From assembly GCA_002428485.1 (NCBI GenBank), contig DIWM01000045.1, forward strand, positions 161,062 to 225,061: 64,000 bases of DNA, given 5' to 3'. Below, piece after piece: positions 51,172-59,777 of this stretch. The notes under the pieces were generated by a model, which was not told the origin of the DNA, did no database searches, and saw only the letters and a program-made list of their open reading frames with translations. The number at the start of each line of letters is the position of its first letter. Position 1 is the stretch's first letter. Source of the DNA: Deltaproteobacteria bacterium UBA6106 (GTDB lineage Bacteria > Desulfobacterota > Syntrophorhabdia > Syntrophorhabdales > Syntrophorhabdaceae). The translations under genes and the position numbers were made by a program.

Positions 51172-51750
51172 ATGAAGCCGCTTGACCTCAGAGGGAAGAC
51201 ATGCCCCATGCCCGTTATCGAAACAAAAAAATTTCTCGAAGAAACGGGCGTGAAGGAAATTCAGGTGCTTGTCGATAACCCCACATCCTGCGAGAACGTT
51301 AAGAGGTTTCTTGAAACCGCCGGCTTTACGGTAAGCATCGAGAAGAGAGGCGACGAGTTCTTTCTTTCAGGCTTAAGGGAAAAAGAGGCAAGCAGCGTAG
51401 TTTCATCGGCGGAAAAAAAGGTGCTTGTATTTATCGACGGCACAACCATGGGGAGAGGCAACGATGGCCTGGGTACGATACTGATGAGGTCCTTCCTCAA
51501 TACCCTCAAGGAACTCGACCCTAAACCATGGAGGATCATCTTCGTCAATACAGGCGTCTACCTCACAGTCGACAGCTCTGAATATGTCAACATCCTGAAG
51601 GAGATAGAATCTCTCGGGACAGAGATCCTTGCCTGCGGGACATGCCTCGACTTCTTTAACTTGAAAGCACGGCTCGCAGTCGGGAAGATCAGCAACATGT
51701 ACGACATCGCTTCCTCATTTCCTGCCGCAACCCACGTCATTAAGCCTTAA
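51172..51750 (+). CDS. yedF: YedF: TusA-like plus DsrE-like sulfurtransferase-like protein
   Basis: A 192-residue fusion. Residues 1-70 are a TusA/SirA domain with the cysteine in KTCPMPVIETKKFL (Cys11). Residues 80-192 are a DsrE-like domain with KVLVFIDGTTMGRGNDGLGTILMRSFLNTL and EILACGTCLDFFNL. This is the arrangement of YedF, linked in the literature to selenium metabolism. Nothing upstream looks like a Shine-Dalgarno site, and the promoter suggests leaderless translation. It ends tail-to-tail with the next gene, overlapping by four bases. Confidence 0.9.
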   Translation: MKPLDLRGKTCPMPVIETKKFLEETGVKEIQVLVDNPTSCENVKRFLETAGFTVSIEKRGDEFFLSGLREKEASSVVSSAEKKVLVFIDGTTMGRGNDGLGTILMRSFLNTLKELDPKPWRIIFVNTGVYLTVDSSEYVNILKEIESLGTEILACGTCLDFFNLKARLAVGKISNMYDIASSFPAATHVIKP

Positions 51751-52748
51751 TATGCTGCCCCTTTTTCCCAATCGATCCTGATAAATTCGAGGATCTTCTT
51801 CGCCCGTTCCGAAAAGAGATGGATCCCTTCCCAGTTGGGCCGCCCGAGGACTTTCTGCATGAAGAGCCCGTCCTCACCGAACCACTGTGGGAATACCCCG
51901 CCGAAGAAGTAGCCCTTCTTTTTCAATAGAGCAACGGCTTCGCCGATCCACGGCCATGACAATCTCAGCCACACCTGGATCACCTTTACATTCAGGCCCA
52001 GAAGCCGCTGTTCCTCGGAAATGAAGACCCCCTCAAGGTCTGCTCCTGCCTCATGGACTGACAGGCGCGCCACCTGTGCAAAGTCAAATATCTGCGTATC
52101 GATCCGGGTCTGCTGTTCAGGGGGGAGGCCATCCTCTGATGGTGAAAAAGACCGCCTGTCGTCAAGGCCGTCGTAGATATATCCCAGATAGTCGGTATAC
52201 CCATGGGGGATATAGATGGTATGCGGATTCGGGATAACGGTGATGAACATAAGGAGCGTCGACACCCGCCCCGATGCGCTCTTTTCCTTCTCGTATGCAT
52301 CGGCAGGCATCAGGTCGATCTCGACGGCCGTCTCCACAAAAGGCAGGTTGGCAAGGGCGGCCTTCTGGATATATATGTGATTGCAGACAGGCTCCCCGAA
52401 GAAGACCTTTATGTCAGGCAAATCCCTCATCACCTTTTTGACAAATTGAAAGATCATGCCCATAACGCCTGCATTCCTATAATCCATCGCAACGGCCCCG
52501 TTTCCCTTCTCGTACACGCCTTTTTCGGGGGCTGCCCGGAAAAATGAGCTGTATCCCACAACCCTGTTGTCGGGCGTACGGACGACGACCGGGATGTTGT
52601 CGCGGTTCTCATATGCGGCGATCAGCCGGTCGGGCTCATAGACTATCCTTGCCGGATAGCTGTCTCCATATACCTCGGAGAAAAGCCTCGCCACGCCTTC
52701 CGCATCTTCCCGCCGGAAAAACCCAACGGTCAATCCCTCTCTGTCCAT
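51747..52748 (-). CDS. GNAT-like acetyltransferase-related protein
   Basis: A 333-residue protein. The first 160 residues resemble a GNAT domain (TVGFFRREDAEGVARLFSEVYGDSYPARIVYEP, NIPVVVRTPDNRVVGYSSFF, GVMGMIFQFVKKVMRDLPDIKVFFGEPVCNHIYIQKAALANL). The rest has a duplicated-like GNAT half (EDGLFMQKVLGRPNWEGIHLFSERAKKILEFIRIDWE). The substrate is unknown. The ATG at 52748 follows AAAGGAGTTGAC; the frame extending to 52784 is not used. Confidence 0.65.
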   Translation of the reverse strand: MDREGLTVGFFRREDAEGVARLFSEVYGDSYPARIVYEPDRLIAAYENRDNIPVVVRTPDNRVVGYSSFFRAAPEKGVYEKGNGAVAMDYRNAGVMGMIFQFVKKVMRDLPDIKVFFGEPVCNHIYIQKAALANLPFVETAVEIDLMPADAYEKEKSASGRVSTLLMFITVIPNPHTIYIPHGYTDYLGYIYDGLDDRRSFSPSEDGLPPEQQTRIDTQIFDFAQVARLSVHEAGADLEGVFISEEQRLLGLNVKVIQVWLRLSWPWIGEAVALLKKKGYFFGGVFPQWFGEDGLFMQKVLGRPNWEGIHLFSERAKKILEFIRIDWEKGAAY

Positions 52749-52850
52749 GTCAACTCCTTTCATGTTTTGGTCATCGGTACTCACACATCATTCTTCGCCC
52801 CTCGGAGTTTACCATTTTCTGCCTTTGCCGGCAATGATCCATACTTTTTC

Positions 52851-52890
52851 TTGACAAGCCCCTTCGTTTTGAGGTTCTATATATAGAACC
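52851..52890 (+). promoter_or_regulatory. Promoter and palindromic operator of the IclR-Mo-hydroxylase operon
   Basis: TTGACA at 52851-52856 is followed by the perfect 18-base palindrome GGTTCTATATATAGAACC (52873-52890), which covers the expected -10 region (TTCTAT or TATATA), and then by another half-site AAGGTTC. A palindrome with GGTTC arms is a fitting IclR-family operator; the distance suggests autorepression. Confidence 0.6.
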
Positions 52891-52918
52891 AAGGTTCTTT
52901 TAAACATTTTGAGCGACA

Positions 52919-53125
52919 CAATGAACTTCCCCGTAGCAAGCTACGGGGTATCAGAGGATAGAAACAGTATGATTATGCCCCCTCACCCTACCCTCTCCCG
53001 CGGGGGGAGAGGGAACATGATCCCCGCGGAAAGTGACGTCATGCTGAATACCCTCACCCTAACCTCTCCCGCGGGGGGAGATGGAACAGTGTTACCCCGC
53101 AGCAAGCTTCGGGGGATCATTTAGA
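52919..53125 (+). repeat. Three-hairpin interspersed element, copy G (double unit, in an operon leader)
   Basis: Hairpin 1 (CCCCGTAGCAAGCTACGGGG), two CTCTCCCGCGGGGGGAGA hairpins separated by about 60 bases, then CCCCGCAGCAAGCTTCGGGG. Its right end runs to within a base or two of the TTG start of the IclR gene, so it lies wholly inside the expected leader of the operon. Confidence 0.85.
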
Positions 53126-53971
53126 TTGAAGGACAAGAAAAAGAACACCATCGAACGATATGTGTCGCCTGCCGTAGAGCAGGCCTCGCTTATCCTTTTT
53201 TGCCTCGCCGGAGCCAGGTCCACCTATATGAGCCTCACGGAAATCTGCGCCACTGTGGGAATCCACAAAAGCAAGGCCTTTACCATCCTGGAGACGCTTC
53301 AGAGATTCGGACTTGTCAGAAAAAATACCGACGCCAGAGGCTATGCCCTTGGCCCGGGCCTCATTTCTCTTTCCCGGAAGGTCCTCGACGATATGAACGC
53401 CCCGATCCTTGCAGAACCGATCCTGGAGGAGCTTGCAATGAAGGCCGGCACGACAGCGGCCCTGGGATTGATAGCCGACCGCAACGTATTCGTTGCCGCC
53501 AAGCGTGAGGGCGGGGGATCGATCGTGGTCACAATGCGGGTCGGACACCGTTTTCCCCTTACCTATGGCTGCCACGGCAAGGCAATAGCGGCCTTTCTTC
53601 CCGAAAAGGAGCTTGTAGTCCTGCTGAAGGATAAAAAACTCTATTTTCAGGGAGACCCGGCCAAATTCGATAAAGATAAGACCATAAAAGATATAGAGCG
53701 ATGCCGCAAGGATTGGTTTGCCGAAGACTTAGAGGAAACCGCCCCGGGGCTCAATGCGGTGGCATCGCCGGTGCTTGGCCCCAATAGCCGTCCAACGGGA
53801 TACATCGTCTTGCTGGGCCTTGCCTCTGCGAATACGGCCCATCAATACGGGCCCCTCGTCGCCGGGGCTGGAAAGGCTTTGTCGCGAAAGCTGGGCGCGA
53901 ACGTTGACGGAGAACATGGCTACCCTGCAAGATCGCAAGAAGTAAAGAAGGAGGAAAAGATATGGCGGTAA
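53126..53971 (+). CDS. IclR-family regulator of the Mo-hydroxylase operon
   Basis: A 281-residue IclR protein: N-terminal helix-turn-helix (YMSLTEICATVGIHKSKAFTILETLQRFGLVRKNTDARGYALGPGLISLS) and a C-terminal ligand-binding domain (TTAALGLIADRNVFVAAKREGG, FPLTYGCHGKAIAAFLPEKEL, GLNAVASPVLGPNSRPTGYIVLLG). The start is TTG at 53126, next to the three-hairpin element, whose GGGGGAT may act as the ribosome site. Its end overlaps the next gene by 10 bases, so regulator and enzyme genes are co-translated. It probably senses the substrate of the enzyme. Confidence 0.88.
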   Translation: MKDKKKNTIERYVSPAVEQASLILFCLAGARSTYMSLTEICATVGIHKSKAFTILETLQRFGLVRKNTDARGYALGPGLISLSRKVLDDMNAPILAEPILEELAMKAGTTAALGLIADRNVFVAAKREGGGSIVVTMRVGHRFPLTYGCHGKAIAAFLPEKELVVLLKDKKLYFQGDPAKFDKDKTIKDIERCRKDWFAEDLEETAPGLNAVASPVLGPNSRPTGYIVLLGLASANTAHQYGPLVAGAGKALSRKLGANVDGEHGYPARSQEVKKEEKIWR

Positions 53972-54504
53972 AGAAAAAAGACCAAAAAAGAGAGTCTATC
54001 AGTAACACCCGGACTATTCACCTTACGGTGAACGGACAGGCTTATTCGCTCAACGTCGGCAGCAGGCCGGGTGAGGTTGAGACGTGCCACACGCTGTCCC
54101 ACACGCTCAGAGAGACGCTTGGCCTTACGGGCACGAAGATATCCTGCGACAGCGGCGCCTGCGGCGCCTGTACGGTAATAATGGACGGCAGGGCCATCCT
54201 TTCATGCAAGACCCTGACCGTTGAGTGTGGCGGAAAAAGCATTATCACCATCGAAGGACTGAGAGACGCCAATACCGGCGAGCTCGACCCCCTGCAGCAG
54301 GCCTTCATCGACAACACGGCCTTTCAGTGCGGCTTCTGTACGCCGGGTATAATTATGACATCAAAAGCGCTGTTGAGCGAAAATCAGCACCCCACCGAGG
54401 AAGAGGTGAAGGAAGCACTTTCGGGCAACTTCTGCCGGTGCGTAAGCCACTACCAGGTGGTGCGGGCCGTCATGTCCGTTGCAGACAAAGGGAGGCGATC
54501 ATGA
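53962..54504 (+). CDS. Mo-hydroxylase [2Fe-2S] subunit
   Basis: A 180-residue protein with two iron-sulfur domains: plant-type ferredoxin cysteines in CDSGACGAC (62, 67, 70) with Cys82, then the helical domain with CGFCTPG (123, 126) and CRC (158, 160). This matches CoxS/HcrC/XdhC-type small subunits that wire the Mo site to FAD. AAGGAGGAAAAGAT precedes the ATG at 53962, which overlaps the IclR gene by 10 bases. The N-terminal 20 residues are an extra basic tail. Confidence 0.94.
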   Translation: MAVKKKDQKRESISNTRTIHLTVNGQAYSLNVGSRPGEVETCHTLSHTLRETLGLTGTKISCDSGACGACTVIMDGRAILSCKTLTVECGGKSIITIEGLRDANTGELDPLQQAFIDNTAFQCGFCTPGIIMTSKALLSENQHPTEEEVKEALSGNFCRCVSHYQVVRAVMSVADKGRRS

Positions 54505-56795
54505 CCGATACATACCGATACATAGGAAAACCGATCCCAAGGAGAGATGCCGTCGATATCGTCACCGGGGCTGCAGAATTTATGGACGACAGGAAATTTC
54601 CGGGCCTTCTTCAAGGAAAGGTGCTGAGAAGCCCCTACGCCCATGCGCGGATCACGAAGATCGACAAAACCAGAGCCGAGGCCCTGCCGGGCGTAAAGGC
54701 GGTCCTCACGTGGCAGGACATCCCCGATTACCGTGGAGGCACGCCGAGAAACGTCCGAATCCTCGACAGCAAGGTCAGGTGCGTGGGAGATGCCGTTGCC
54801 CTCATTGCCGCCGCTACGGAAGAGATCGCAGAGGAGGCCCTCGAACTTATCGATGTGGAATATGATGTGCTGCCGGCCGTCTTCGATATCGATTCAGCCC
54901 TGAAGCCCGGTGCACCGGCCGTATACGAAGAATACCCTGATAATATCCTGCCTGGCGGCACAATCATCTACGGGCCCAACTGCCTGAAGGGCATCGTAAG
55001 GGGCGACGTGGAGAAGGGGTTTGCAGAGGCCGATGTCATCGCCGAAGGGACCTTCGGATACGAGAACATACCCAACGCCATACCGGCCGAATCGGTCGGG
55101 GCGGTCGCTCAGTGGCAGGACCCTGACAAGGTAACCCTCTGGGGGACCAGCCAGGCGCCCTATATGGATAAGGTGACGCTCTTCCATGTCTTTAACAGAA
55201 AGATCGATATAAGAAGCATTGGCTCCCATGTCGGCGGCGGGTTTGGAACGAAGATCCAATGCTGGCAGGTCGAGGCCTATGCAATTCTCCTCAGCAAGGC
55301 TACGAAGCGGCCGGTAAAGGTCGTCTTCACAAAGGAAGAACACATAGCCTCCTTTGTCCTGCGGCTCGGCTCCCGCATCCACGCGAGGGTGGGCATGAAA
55401 AAGGACGGGACCCTGACCGCCATACAGGGAACGTGGTATGTGGACACCGGGTACTATTCGTTCACGACGCAGGCACAGGTAGCAATCGGATCAGGGGAGC
55501 TTATGATCATGGCCCAGTGCCCAAACTGGGACCTGAAGAACCATATAGTAGTGACAAACAGAAATGCCTCGGGCTCCATGAGGGGGTTCGGCGGGCAGGA
55601 ATTGAAGTGCTCCTTCATCCCGCTTCTCAGCCTTGCCATGGAAAAGGCAGGTCTCGACCCCTTTGAGGTGCTCAAGAAAAACTTTGTCAAACCCGGCGGG
55701 GGATACTACTGGCGGGACGGAGAGTTCTACAACTTCCGGGGGATCGATTTTTCCAAGGCCATGGATAAGGGCGCCGAAACCTTCGGCTGGAAGGAAAAAT
55801 GGAAGGGCTGGCTGAAACCGACGGCAGTAAACGGCGCAAAACGGCGCGGGATCGGTGTTGGAGTCCATGGAAATGCCGACATCGGCGAGGATGCGTCCGA
55901 GGCCTATGTGCAGCTCGGCTATAACGGAACAGCCACGATCTTCCTCTGTGTGGCCGAACACGGCACCGGCCAGAAGAGCAATTATGTCAAGATGGTTGCC
56001 GAGGTGCTCCAGATACCGCCGGAGCGCATCTCCATGACGCCGGCCGATACACTGGTGACCCCTTTCGAGTTCGGACCGGTCGGCTCCAGGGGGACCTATG
56101 CCATCGGGAGCGCCGTCATTAACGCTGCCGAGAACGCAAGGCAGCAGCTCCTCGAAATGGCTGCGCCGAAGCTGGGCGTTTCTGCCGATAAGCTCGATAC
56201 TGCCGATGGGGTTATCTTCATAAAAGACGACCAGACAAAAAACATAAAATGGAGAATCATGGGGAACGACCGCACCATCCTTGGGTACGGACGTTTCGAG
56301 CCTGATTTCACCATGTGCAATATGATGATGAGCTTTGTGGAGGTCGAGATCGATACGGAAACAGGGAAGGTGGACCTCATCCGCGTGGTAAATGCAACCG
56401 ATGTAGGCAAGATCATAGACCCTCAGGGCCTTGAAGGTCAGTTGAATTCATGTTTCGGCACCGCCGGCATCGACAGCGCGATCTTCGAAGAGACGATACT
56501 GGACCGCCGGACAGGGCATATCGTGAATGCAAACATGATCGACTACAAGTGGCGCACCTTCAGCGAATTGCCCGTGATCGACCACGTAGTCCTGGAGACG
56601 CCCTTTCCCAGCCACCGCTTTCATGCCGTAGGCGTGGGGGAGATTGCCACATCACCGGGGCCTTCTGCGGTGCTCATGGCCGTTTCCAATGCAATCGGCA
56701 CCTGGATGCACGAGTACCCAATGACGCCTGACAGGGTGCTTAAGGCCCTTGGAAAGATCGGTTCGAAAGGTTCAAGGAAAGGAGGCACGAAATGA
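54501..56795 (+). CDS. Mo-hydroxylase molybdopterin-binding large subunit
   Basis: A 764-residue large subunit of the xanthine dehydrogenase family: GAAEFMDDRKFPGLLQGKVLRSPYAHARI, GDAVALIAA, GGGFGTK near residue 245, GSMRGFGGQE near residue 360, EHGTGQKSNYVKM, GPVGSRGTYAIGSAV, NATDVGKIIDPQGLEGQL, and the catalytic glutamate in HAVGVGEIA near residue 712. It is closest by eye to 4-hydroxybenzoyl-CoA reductase and aldehyde/CO dehydrogenase-type enzymes. The substrate is unknown, but the CoA-ligase setting makes an aromatic acyl-CoA plausible. ATG at 54501 overlaps the small-subunit stop; the open frame upstream is not used. Confidence 0.92.
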   Translation: MTDTYRYIGKPIPRRDAVDIVTGAAEFMDDRKFPGLLQGKVLRSPYAHARITKIDKTRAEALPGVKAVLTWQDIPDYRGGTPRNVRILDSKVRCVGDAVALIAAATEEIAEEALELIDVEYDVLPAVFDIDSALKPGAPAVYEEYPDNILPGGTIIYGPNCLKGIVRGDVEKGFAEADVIAEGTFGYENIPNAIPAESVGAVAQWQDPDKVTLWGTSQAPYMDKVTLFHVFNRKIDIRSIGSHVGGGFGTKIQCWQVEAYAILLSKATKRPVKVVFTKEEHIASFVLRLGSRIHARVGMKKDGTLTAIQGTWYVDTGYYSFTTQAQVAIGSGELMIMAQCPNWDLKNHIVVTNRNASGSMRGFGGQELKCSFIPLLSLAMEKAGLDPFEVLKKNFVKPGGGYYWRDGEFYNFRGIDFSKAMDKGAETFGWKEKWKGWLKPTAVNGAKRRGIGVGVHGNADIGEDASEAYVQLGYNGTATIFLCVAEHGTGQKSNYVKMVAEVLQIPPERISMTPADTLVTPFEFGPVGSRGTYAIGSAVINAAENARQQLLEMAAPKLGVSADKLDTADGVIFIKDDQTKNIKWRIMGNDRTILGYGRFEPDFTMCNMMMSFVEVEIDTETGKVDLIRVVNATDVGKIIDPQGLEGQLNSCFGTAGIDSAIFEETILDRRTGHIVNANMIDYKWRTFSELPVIDHVVLETPFPSHRFHAVGVGEIATSPGPSAVLMAVSNAIGTWMHEYPMTPDRVLKALGKIGSKGSRKGGTK

Positions 56796-59128
56796 AGCCG
56801 TTCAAACACTATAATGCGCGGTCGGTCAGAGAAGCGACGGGGCTTCTTGCAAAATACGATGGGAAGGCAAAGGCAAATGCAGGGGGCACAGACCTCCTCG
56901 ATATCATGAAAGACAAATATCTGCCCGACTATCCTGAAGCGGTTATCAATATCAAGACCATCAACGGCCTGGAATATATCAAAACAGATAAGAAGGGCCT
57001 CAGGATAGGGGCGCTCACGAAGCTTGCCGACATCGCGGGCTCACCGGATGTAAAGGAAGACTACGGACTTCTCGCAGAGGCTGTTCGCTCCGTCGCCAGC
57101 CCCCACGTGAGGAACATGGCAACACTTGGAGGAAACCTGGCGCAGGACGTGCGCTGCTGGTACTACCGGTATCCGCAGCAGATAGGGGGACCGATTGTCT
57201 GTCTGCGTAAGGGCGGCAAGACCTGCAGTGCCCTGACAGGCGACAACCGTTATCACTCGCTTTTCGGCGCTGCCCCTCTTGAAGAGTATCCCTGCTCGAG
57301 CCACTGCCCGGCCGATACCGACATACCCGGGTATCTCAGCAGTGTCGGGAAGGGTGACCTTGCGGAAGCGGCGCGGACGCTTCTCGAGCATAACCCCCTT
57401 CCTGCCATAACGGGCCGCATCTGCCCCGTGTTCTGTGAGCCCGAATGCAATCGCCGTGAGTTTGATCAGCCCGTGGCGATCCAATGCGTGGAACGCAGCG
57501 TCGGCGACTATGCCCTGGAAAACGCAGACCAGTTTTACGCTCCGCCCGTGAAAGAATCCGGCAAGAAGGTCGCCGTTGTAGGCTCGGGGCCTGCGGGGCT
57601 CGCCGCAGCCTTTTACCTGAGGCGGAACGGCCACACGGTCACCGTCTACGAAAAACTGCGGGAAGCGGGCGGCATGCTCCTGTACAGCATACCCCCCTAT
57701 CGCCTGCCGAAGGATGTGGTGAAGAAACAGATCCGGGCCCTTCAGGGCATGGGCATCACCTTCAAGACAGGGGTTGACGTAGGAGAAGATCTGGCACTTA
57801 AGGAGATCAGGAAACGTTTTGATGCTGTTTTTGCAGCAGGAGGAACCTGGAAAAGCCTGAAGCTCGGCGTGCCGGGCGAAGGCGCCCGGGGCGTGCACTA
57901 TGCGCTGGACTATCTGAAAAAGATCAATTCCGGGAAAAAGGTCTCTCTGGGCAGCAAAGTGATCGTTATCGGTGGAGGGAGCGTGGCTATAGATGCCGCC
58001 AGGACCGCCAGGAGGCTTGGCGCAGAGGACGTACACGTGGTCTGCCTGGAGTGTCTCGACCCTGCCTCCAAAGACAGGATGCTTGCCCTGGATGATGAGA
58101 TCACGGCAGCCGGCGAAGAAGGGATAGCTATCCATCCCTCCCTCGGTGTGACGGAGATCGCGACAAAAGGCGGCAAAGCCTCCGGCATAAAGACCGTGAC
58201 ATGCGTCTCTGTCCGCGAGCCCGACGGCGCCTTCAATCCGCAGTACGATACTACGTGCGCAGCCTTGAGCCTTGAGGCGGAAAGCATCATCATCGCCATC
58301 GGCCAGGCTGTTGAGCCGTCTCTCGCCGCAACCTTCCGGAAAGACGGGAAAACCGTTTTTACGGGGGGCGACATGGTTTCAGGGCCGTCAACGGTCATCC
58401 AGGCGGTGGCATCGGCACGGAAGGCGGTACAGAAAATGGGGTCCGCGCTCGGGAAATCTGCGCGATCAGCCGCCAGGGCCGCTGCGGAAAATGGTTTCAT
58501 CGAATCTTCGTTCCGGGAGATCCCCCGGGCACAGGTTCATGAACTTGCGCCATCCCTTCGGATCAAGGGAATTGATATGGAGGACATTCAGGGCCTCAGC
58601 ACGGATGAAGTGGAGCAAGAGGCCCGGCGATGCTTCAACTGCGGCTGCCTTGCCGTCGGACCATCCGATGTGGGCACAGCCCTTGTTGCGCTGAACGCCC
58701 GGATCGTCACAACGAAAAGGACGGTCGCTGCGCAGGATTTCTTCAGCGCGAGCGCCATGCACTCGACCATACTCGATGCCGATGAGCTGATAAAAGAGAT
58801 CCTGGTACCCAGGCCTGCCGATGGGGCGCGTCAGAGATACGACAAGTTCACCCTGAGAAAACCCATCGATTTTGCGATCGTGAGCGTGGCATCGGTGATG
58901 ACCGTCGATGACGGGGTCTGCAAAGATGCCTGTATCGTTCTGGGTGGAGTAGCCCCCGAACCTCTCAGGGCAGACAAGGCGGAGGCTGTCATCAAGGGAC
59001 GACCAATTGACGGAAAGGCAGCAGCCGAGGCAGCAGAAGCGGCCATGGAGGGCGCCATGCCGCTCACCATGAACGAGTACAAGGCAGAGATCGCCAAGGC
59101 CCTTGTGAGGAGGGCGATACTGGCCTGA
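56792..59128 (+). CDS. Mo-hydroxylase FAD subunit with an inserted GltD-like oxidoreductase module
   Basis: A 778-residue protein. Residues 1-160 are the N-terminal half of a CoxM/HcrB-type FAD subunit (ANAGGTDLLDIM, VRNMATLGGNLAQD, then RCWYYRYPQQIGG, CLRKGGKTCSALTGDNRYHSLFG). Residues 618-778 are its second half (CLAVGPSDVGTALVALNA, LRKPIDFAIVSVA, LGGVAPEPLRA). Between them lies a complete GltD-like module: CSSHCPADTDIPGYL, ICPVFCEPECNRRE, FAD site VVGSGPAGLAAA (262-273), NAD(P) site VIGGGSVAIDAA (392-403), AIGQ (502), TGGD (524), and a CFNCGC cluster (614-619). The insertion falls in the cysteine loop that holds a [4Fe-4S] cluster in HcrB. Direct NAD(P)(H) coupling is inferred. Its ATG overlaps the previous stop by four bases. 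Confidence 0.93.
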   Translation: MKPFKHYNARSVREATGLLAKYDGKAKANAGGTDLLDIMKDKYLPDYPEAVINIKTINGLEYIKTDKKGLRIGALTKLADIAGSPDVKEDYGLLAEAVRSVASPHVRNMATLGGNLAQDVRCWYYRYPQQIGGPIVCLRKGGKTCSALTGDNRYHSLFGAAPLEEYPCSSHCPADTDIPGYLSSVGKGDLAEAARTLLEHNPLPAITGRICPVFCEPECNRREFDQPVAIQCVERSVGDYALENADQFYAPPVKESGKKVAVVGSGPAGLAAAFYLRRNGHTVTVYEKLREAGGMLLYSIPPYRLPKDVVKKQIRALQGMGITFKTGVDVGEDLALKEIRKRFDAVFAAGGTWKSLKLGVPGEGARGVHYALDYLKKINSGKKVSLGSKVIVIGGGSVAIDAARTARRLGAEDVHVVCLECLDPASKDRMLALDDEITAAGEEGIAIHPSLGVTEIATKGGKASGIKTVTCVSVREPDGAFNPQYDTTCAALSLEAESIIIAIGQAVEPSLAATFRKDGKTVFTGGDMVSGPSTVIQAVASARKAVQKMGSALGKSARSAARAAAENGFIESSFREIPRAQVHELAPSLRIKGIDMEDIQGLSTDEVEQEARRCFNCGCLAVGPSDVGTALVALNARIVTTKRTVAAQDFFSASAMHSTILDADELIKEILVPRPADGARQRYDKFTLRKPIDFAIVSVASVMTVDDGVCKDACIVLGGVAPEPLRADKAEAVIKGRPIDGKAAAEAAEAAMEGAMPLTMNEYKAEIAKALVRRAILA

Positions 59129-59180
59129 AAAACACGGCAGGCTAATGGCAGTACCGTAAAGATATCAAAGGAGCGTGACC

Positions 59181-59693
59181 ATGATCCTGGAGTTTAACGG
59201 CATTCACCCAAAAATAGACCCGACGGCATTCGTCGCTGACAATGCCATGGTGATCGGCGACGTCGAGATAGGGCCGGGCGCGAATATCTGGTTCTACAGC
59301 ATCGTCCGCGGCGACAAACACTACATCCGGATCGGCGCGAACTGCAATATCCAGGATGCATGCGTCCTCCATATTGCAAAAGGCCTTCATCCATTGATCC
59401 TCGAGGAGGGCGTCGTGCTCGGCCACCGCGCCGTCGTCCACGGATGTAGTATCGGAAGGGGGTCTCTCATCGGGATCGGCGCTATCGTGCTGAACGGAGC
59501 GGAGATCGGTGAAGAATCCATCGTCGGCGCCGGGTCGGTGGTCTCCCCAAAGACCGTTATTCCGCCGCGCTCGCTTGCCATCGGGATCCCTGCAAAGGTG
59601 GTGCGCGCCCTCACCGACGATGATGTCCGCATGGCACAGGAGATTGCCGCGGAATACATCGGGCTCGCGGAGGTCTACGCAAAGCGGAAGTGA
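59181..59693 (+). CDS. Gamma-carbonic anhydrase / PaaY-like hexapeptide protein
   Basis: A 170-residue left-handed beta-helix protein: GDVEIGPGANIWFYSIVRGDKHYIRIGANCNIQDACVLH, then GVVLGHRAVVHGCSIGRGSLIGIGAIVLNGAEIGEESIVGAGSVV and the typical C-terminal helix. Zinc-binding histidines in VLH, LGH and VVHG are kept. It is either a gamma-class carbonic anhydrase or a PaaY-like thioesterase; PaaY relatives clear stalled acyl-CoAs in aromatic pathways. AAAGGAG lies before the ATG at 59181 (GTG at 59175 is a poor alternative). It follows the Mo-hydroxylase operon after 52 bases. Confidence 0.85.
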   Translation: MILEFNGIHPKIDPTAFVADNAMVIGDVEIGPGANIWFYSIVRGDKHYIRIGANCNIQDACVLHIAKGLHPLILEEGVVLGHRAVVHGCSIGRGSLIGIGAIVLNGAEIGEESIVGAGSVVSPKTVIPPRSLAIGIPAKVVRALTDDDVRMAQEIAAEYIGLAEVYAKRK

Positions 59694-59777
59694 TGCGTCT
59701 TGCTTTCCTATTTCCCTGTTACCGCTTTTCCTCTTGAAAATTTTCCTGCATAGCGGGAGAATAAGAAAGGAACCGCC

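Noticed and set aside
28651..53125. CRISPR array
   Set aside because: The repeats are palindromic intergenic elements scattered over 24 kb, without regular spacers or cas genes.
54225..54500. N-terminal extension of the Mo-binding subunit
   Set aside because: It overlaps the 2Fe-2S subunit in another frame; the true start at 54501 has a ribosome site and the normal family N-terminus.
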